Below are positions 63,939-64,000 of a DNA stretch of 64,000 nucleotides, piece by piece; positions within the stretch are counted from its first letter, which is position 1, and each line of letters opens with the position of its first letter. The position numbers and the translations under genes were made by a program. The notes below the pieces were generated by a model. The model saw only the letters and a program-made list of their open reading frames with translations, did not search any database and had not been told where the DNA came from. Source of the DNA: Pseudomonas caricapapayae (GTDB lineage Bacteria > Pseudomonadota > Gammaproteobacteria > Pseudomonadales > Pseudomonadaceae); assembly GCF_001400735.1 (NCBI RefSeq), contig NZ_LJPW01000054.1:62001-126000 (forward strand), in the 5' to 3' direction.

Positions 63939-64000
63939 TCAGTTCCAGGCATGGCGTGGCGGTGCAATACCGTTGAGCACCTGATTGCCGATCAGGTGAT
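63939..64000 (-). CDS. SfnB/DszC-like acyl-CoA-dehydrogenase-type monooxygenase, 3' end only
   Basis: Only the last 19 complete codons are in the window: HLIGNQVLNGIAPPRHAWN, then TGA. The ending matches that of SfnB/DszC-type proteins and parallels the end of the downstream short gene (YQVIGNQRLNGVVPPQ). The rest lies past the right edge. Probably the first visible member of an organosulfur operon with the two genes that follow. Confidence 0.65.
   Translation of the reverse strand, partial: HLIGNQVLNGIAPPRHAWN

Overview
This window is Pseudomonas chromosome, most likely from the P. syringae complex. The reasons are the ech-vdh-fcs hydroxycinnamate locus, the Crc/Hfq-type A-rich leaders, a 687-residue trehalose synthase of the pseudomonad type, Pseudomonas REP sequences and dense, GC-rich gene packing. 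The species call is inference; no marker gene such as 16S rRNA lies in the window.

Left part (1-16.9 kb): a pxpA (LamB/YcsF) gene cut by the window edge with a divergent LysR regulator, then a catabolic block for lignin-type phenylpropanoids. Ech, Vdh, Fcs and a thiolase take ferulate or coumarate to vanillate or 4-hydroxybenzoate, with a divergent MarR (FerR-like) repressor. Next come an OprD porin and an AAHS-type MFS importer, a MetA-like outer-membrane protein, coniferyl alcohol dehydrogenase (CalA), a second aromatic aldehyde dehydrogenase and an XylR/DmpR-type sigma-54 activator. Five of these genes carry AAYAAYAA leaders, which suggests joint Crc/Hfq catabolite repression. A tannase/feruloyl-esterase family enzyme at 52-54 kb may feed the same pathway.

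Middle left (16.9-22 kb): trehalose synthase, a LysR gene broken by one base in an A-run, a DJ-1/PfpI protein and a GlxA/FtrA-type AraC regulator.

Centre (21.9-34.2 kb, all minus strand): ten tightly spaced or overlapping genes that look like one biosynthetic operon. In transcription order they are a small cupin, a methionyl-tRNA-synthetase-like protein, an FAD amino-acid oxidase, a periplasmic-binding-fold protein without signal peptide, an ornithine/lysine N-hydroxylase, an SbnA-SbnB fusion (L-2,3-diaminopropionate synthesis), an FAD/NAD(P)-binding protein, a LysE exporter, an iron alcohol dehydrogenase and a serine hydrolase. N-hydroxylase plus cupin plus MetRS-like protein plus amino-acid oxidase is the known hydrazine (N-N bond) forming set. 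Here the cupin and MetRS parts are split, and the set is joined to a diaminopropionate synthase whose two domains are linked by a peptide encoded by a REP sequence. This is the strongest candidate for an undescribed system.

Right part (34.5-64 kb): a tyrosine recombinase, an orphan Xre/DUF2384 antitoxin, acuR-acuI, nitronate monooxygenase, modABC with a ModE-type operator, topoisomerase IB, and tRNA-Leu(UAA). The tRNA is the target of a decayed 4.7-kb element bounded by 61-bp direct repeats, which carries phage remnants, a RarD transporter and a LysR gene. After it come an AA10 LPMO without a signal peptide, a VOC protein and a 2-oxoglutarate oxygenase, an isochorismatase-like hydrolase, a YceK-type lipoprotein, tRNA-Cys, the tannase-family enzyme, an RND efflux trio with divergent two-component genes, a REP region, and an organosulfur-type flavin monooxygenase/acyl-CoA-dehydrogenase operon that runs off the right end.
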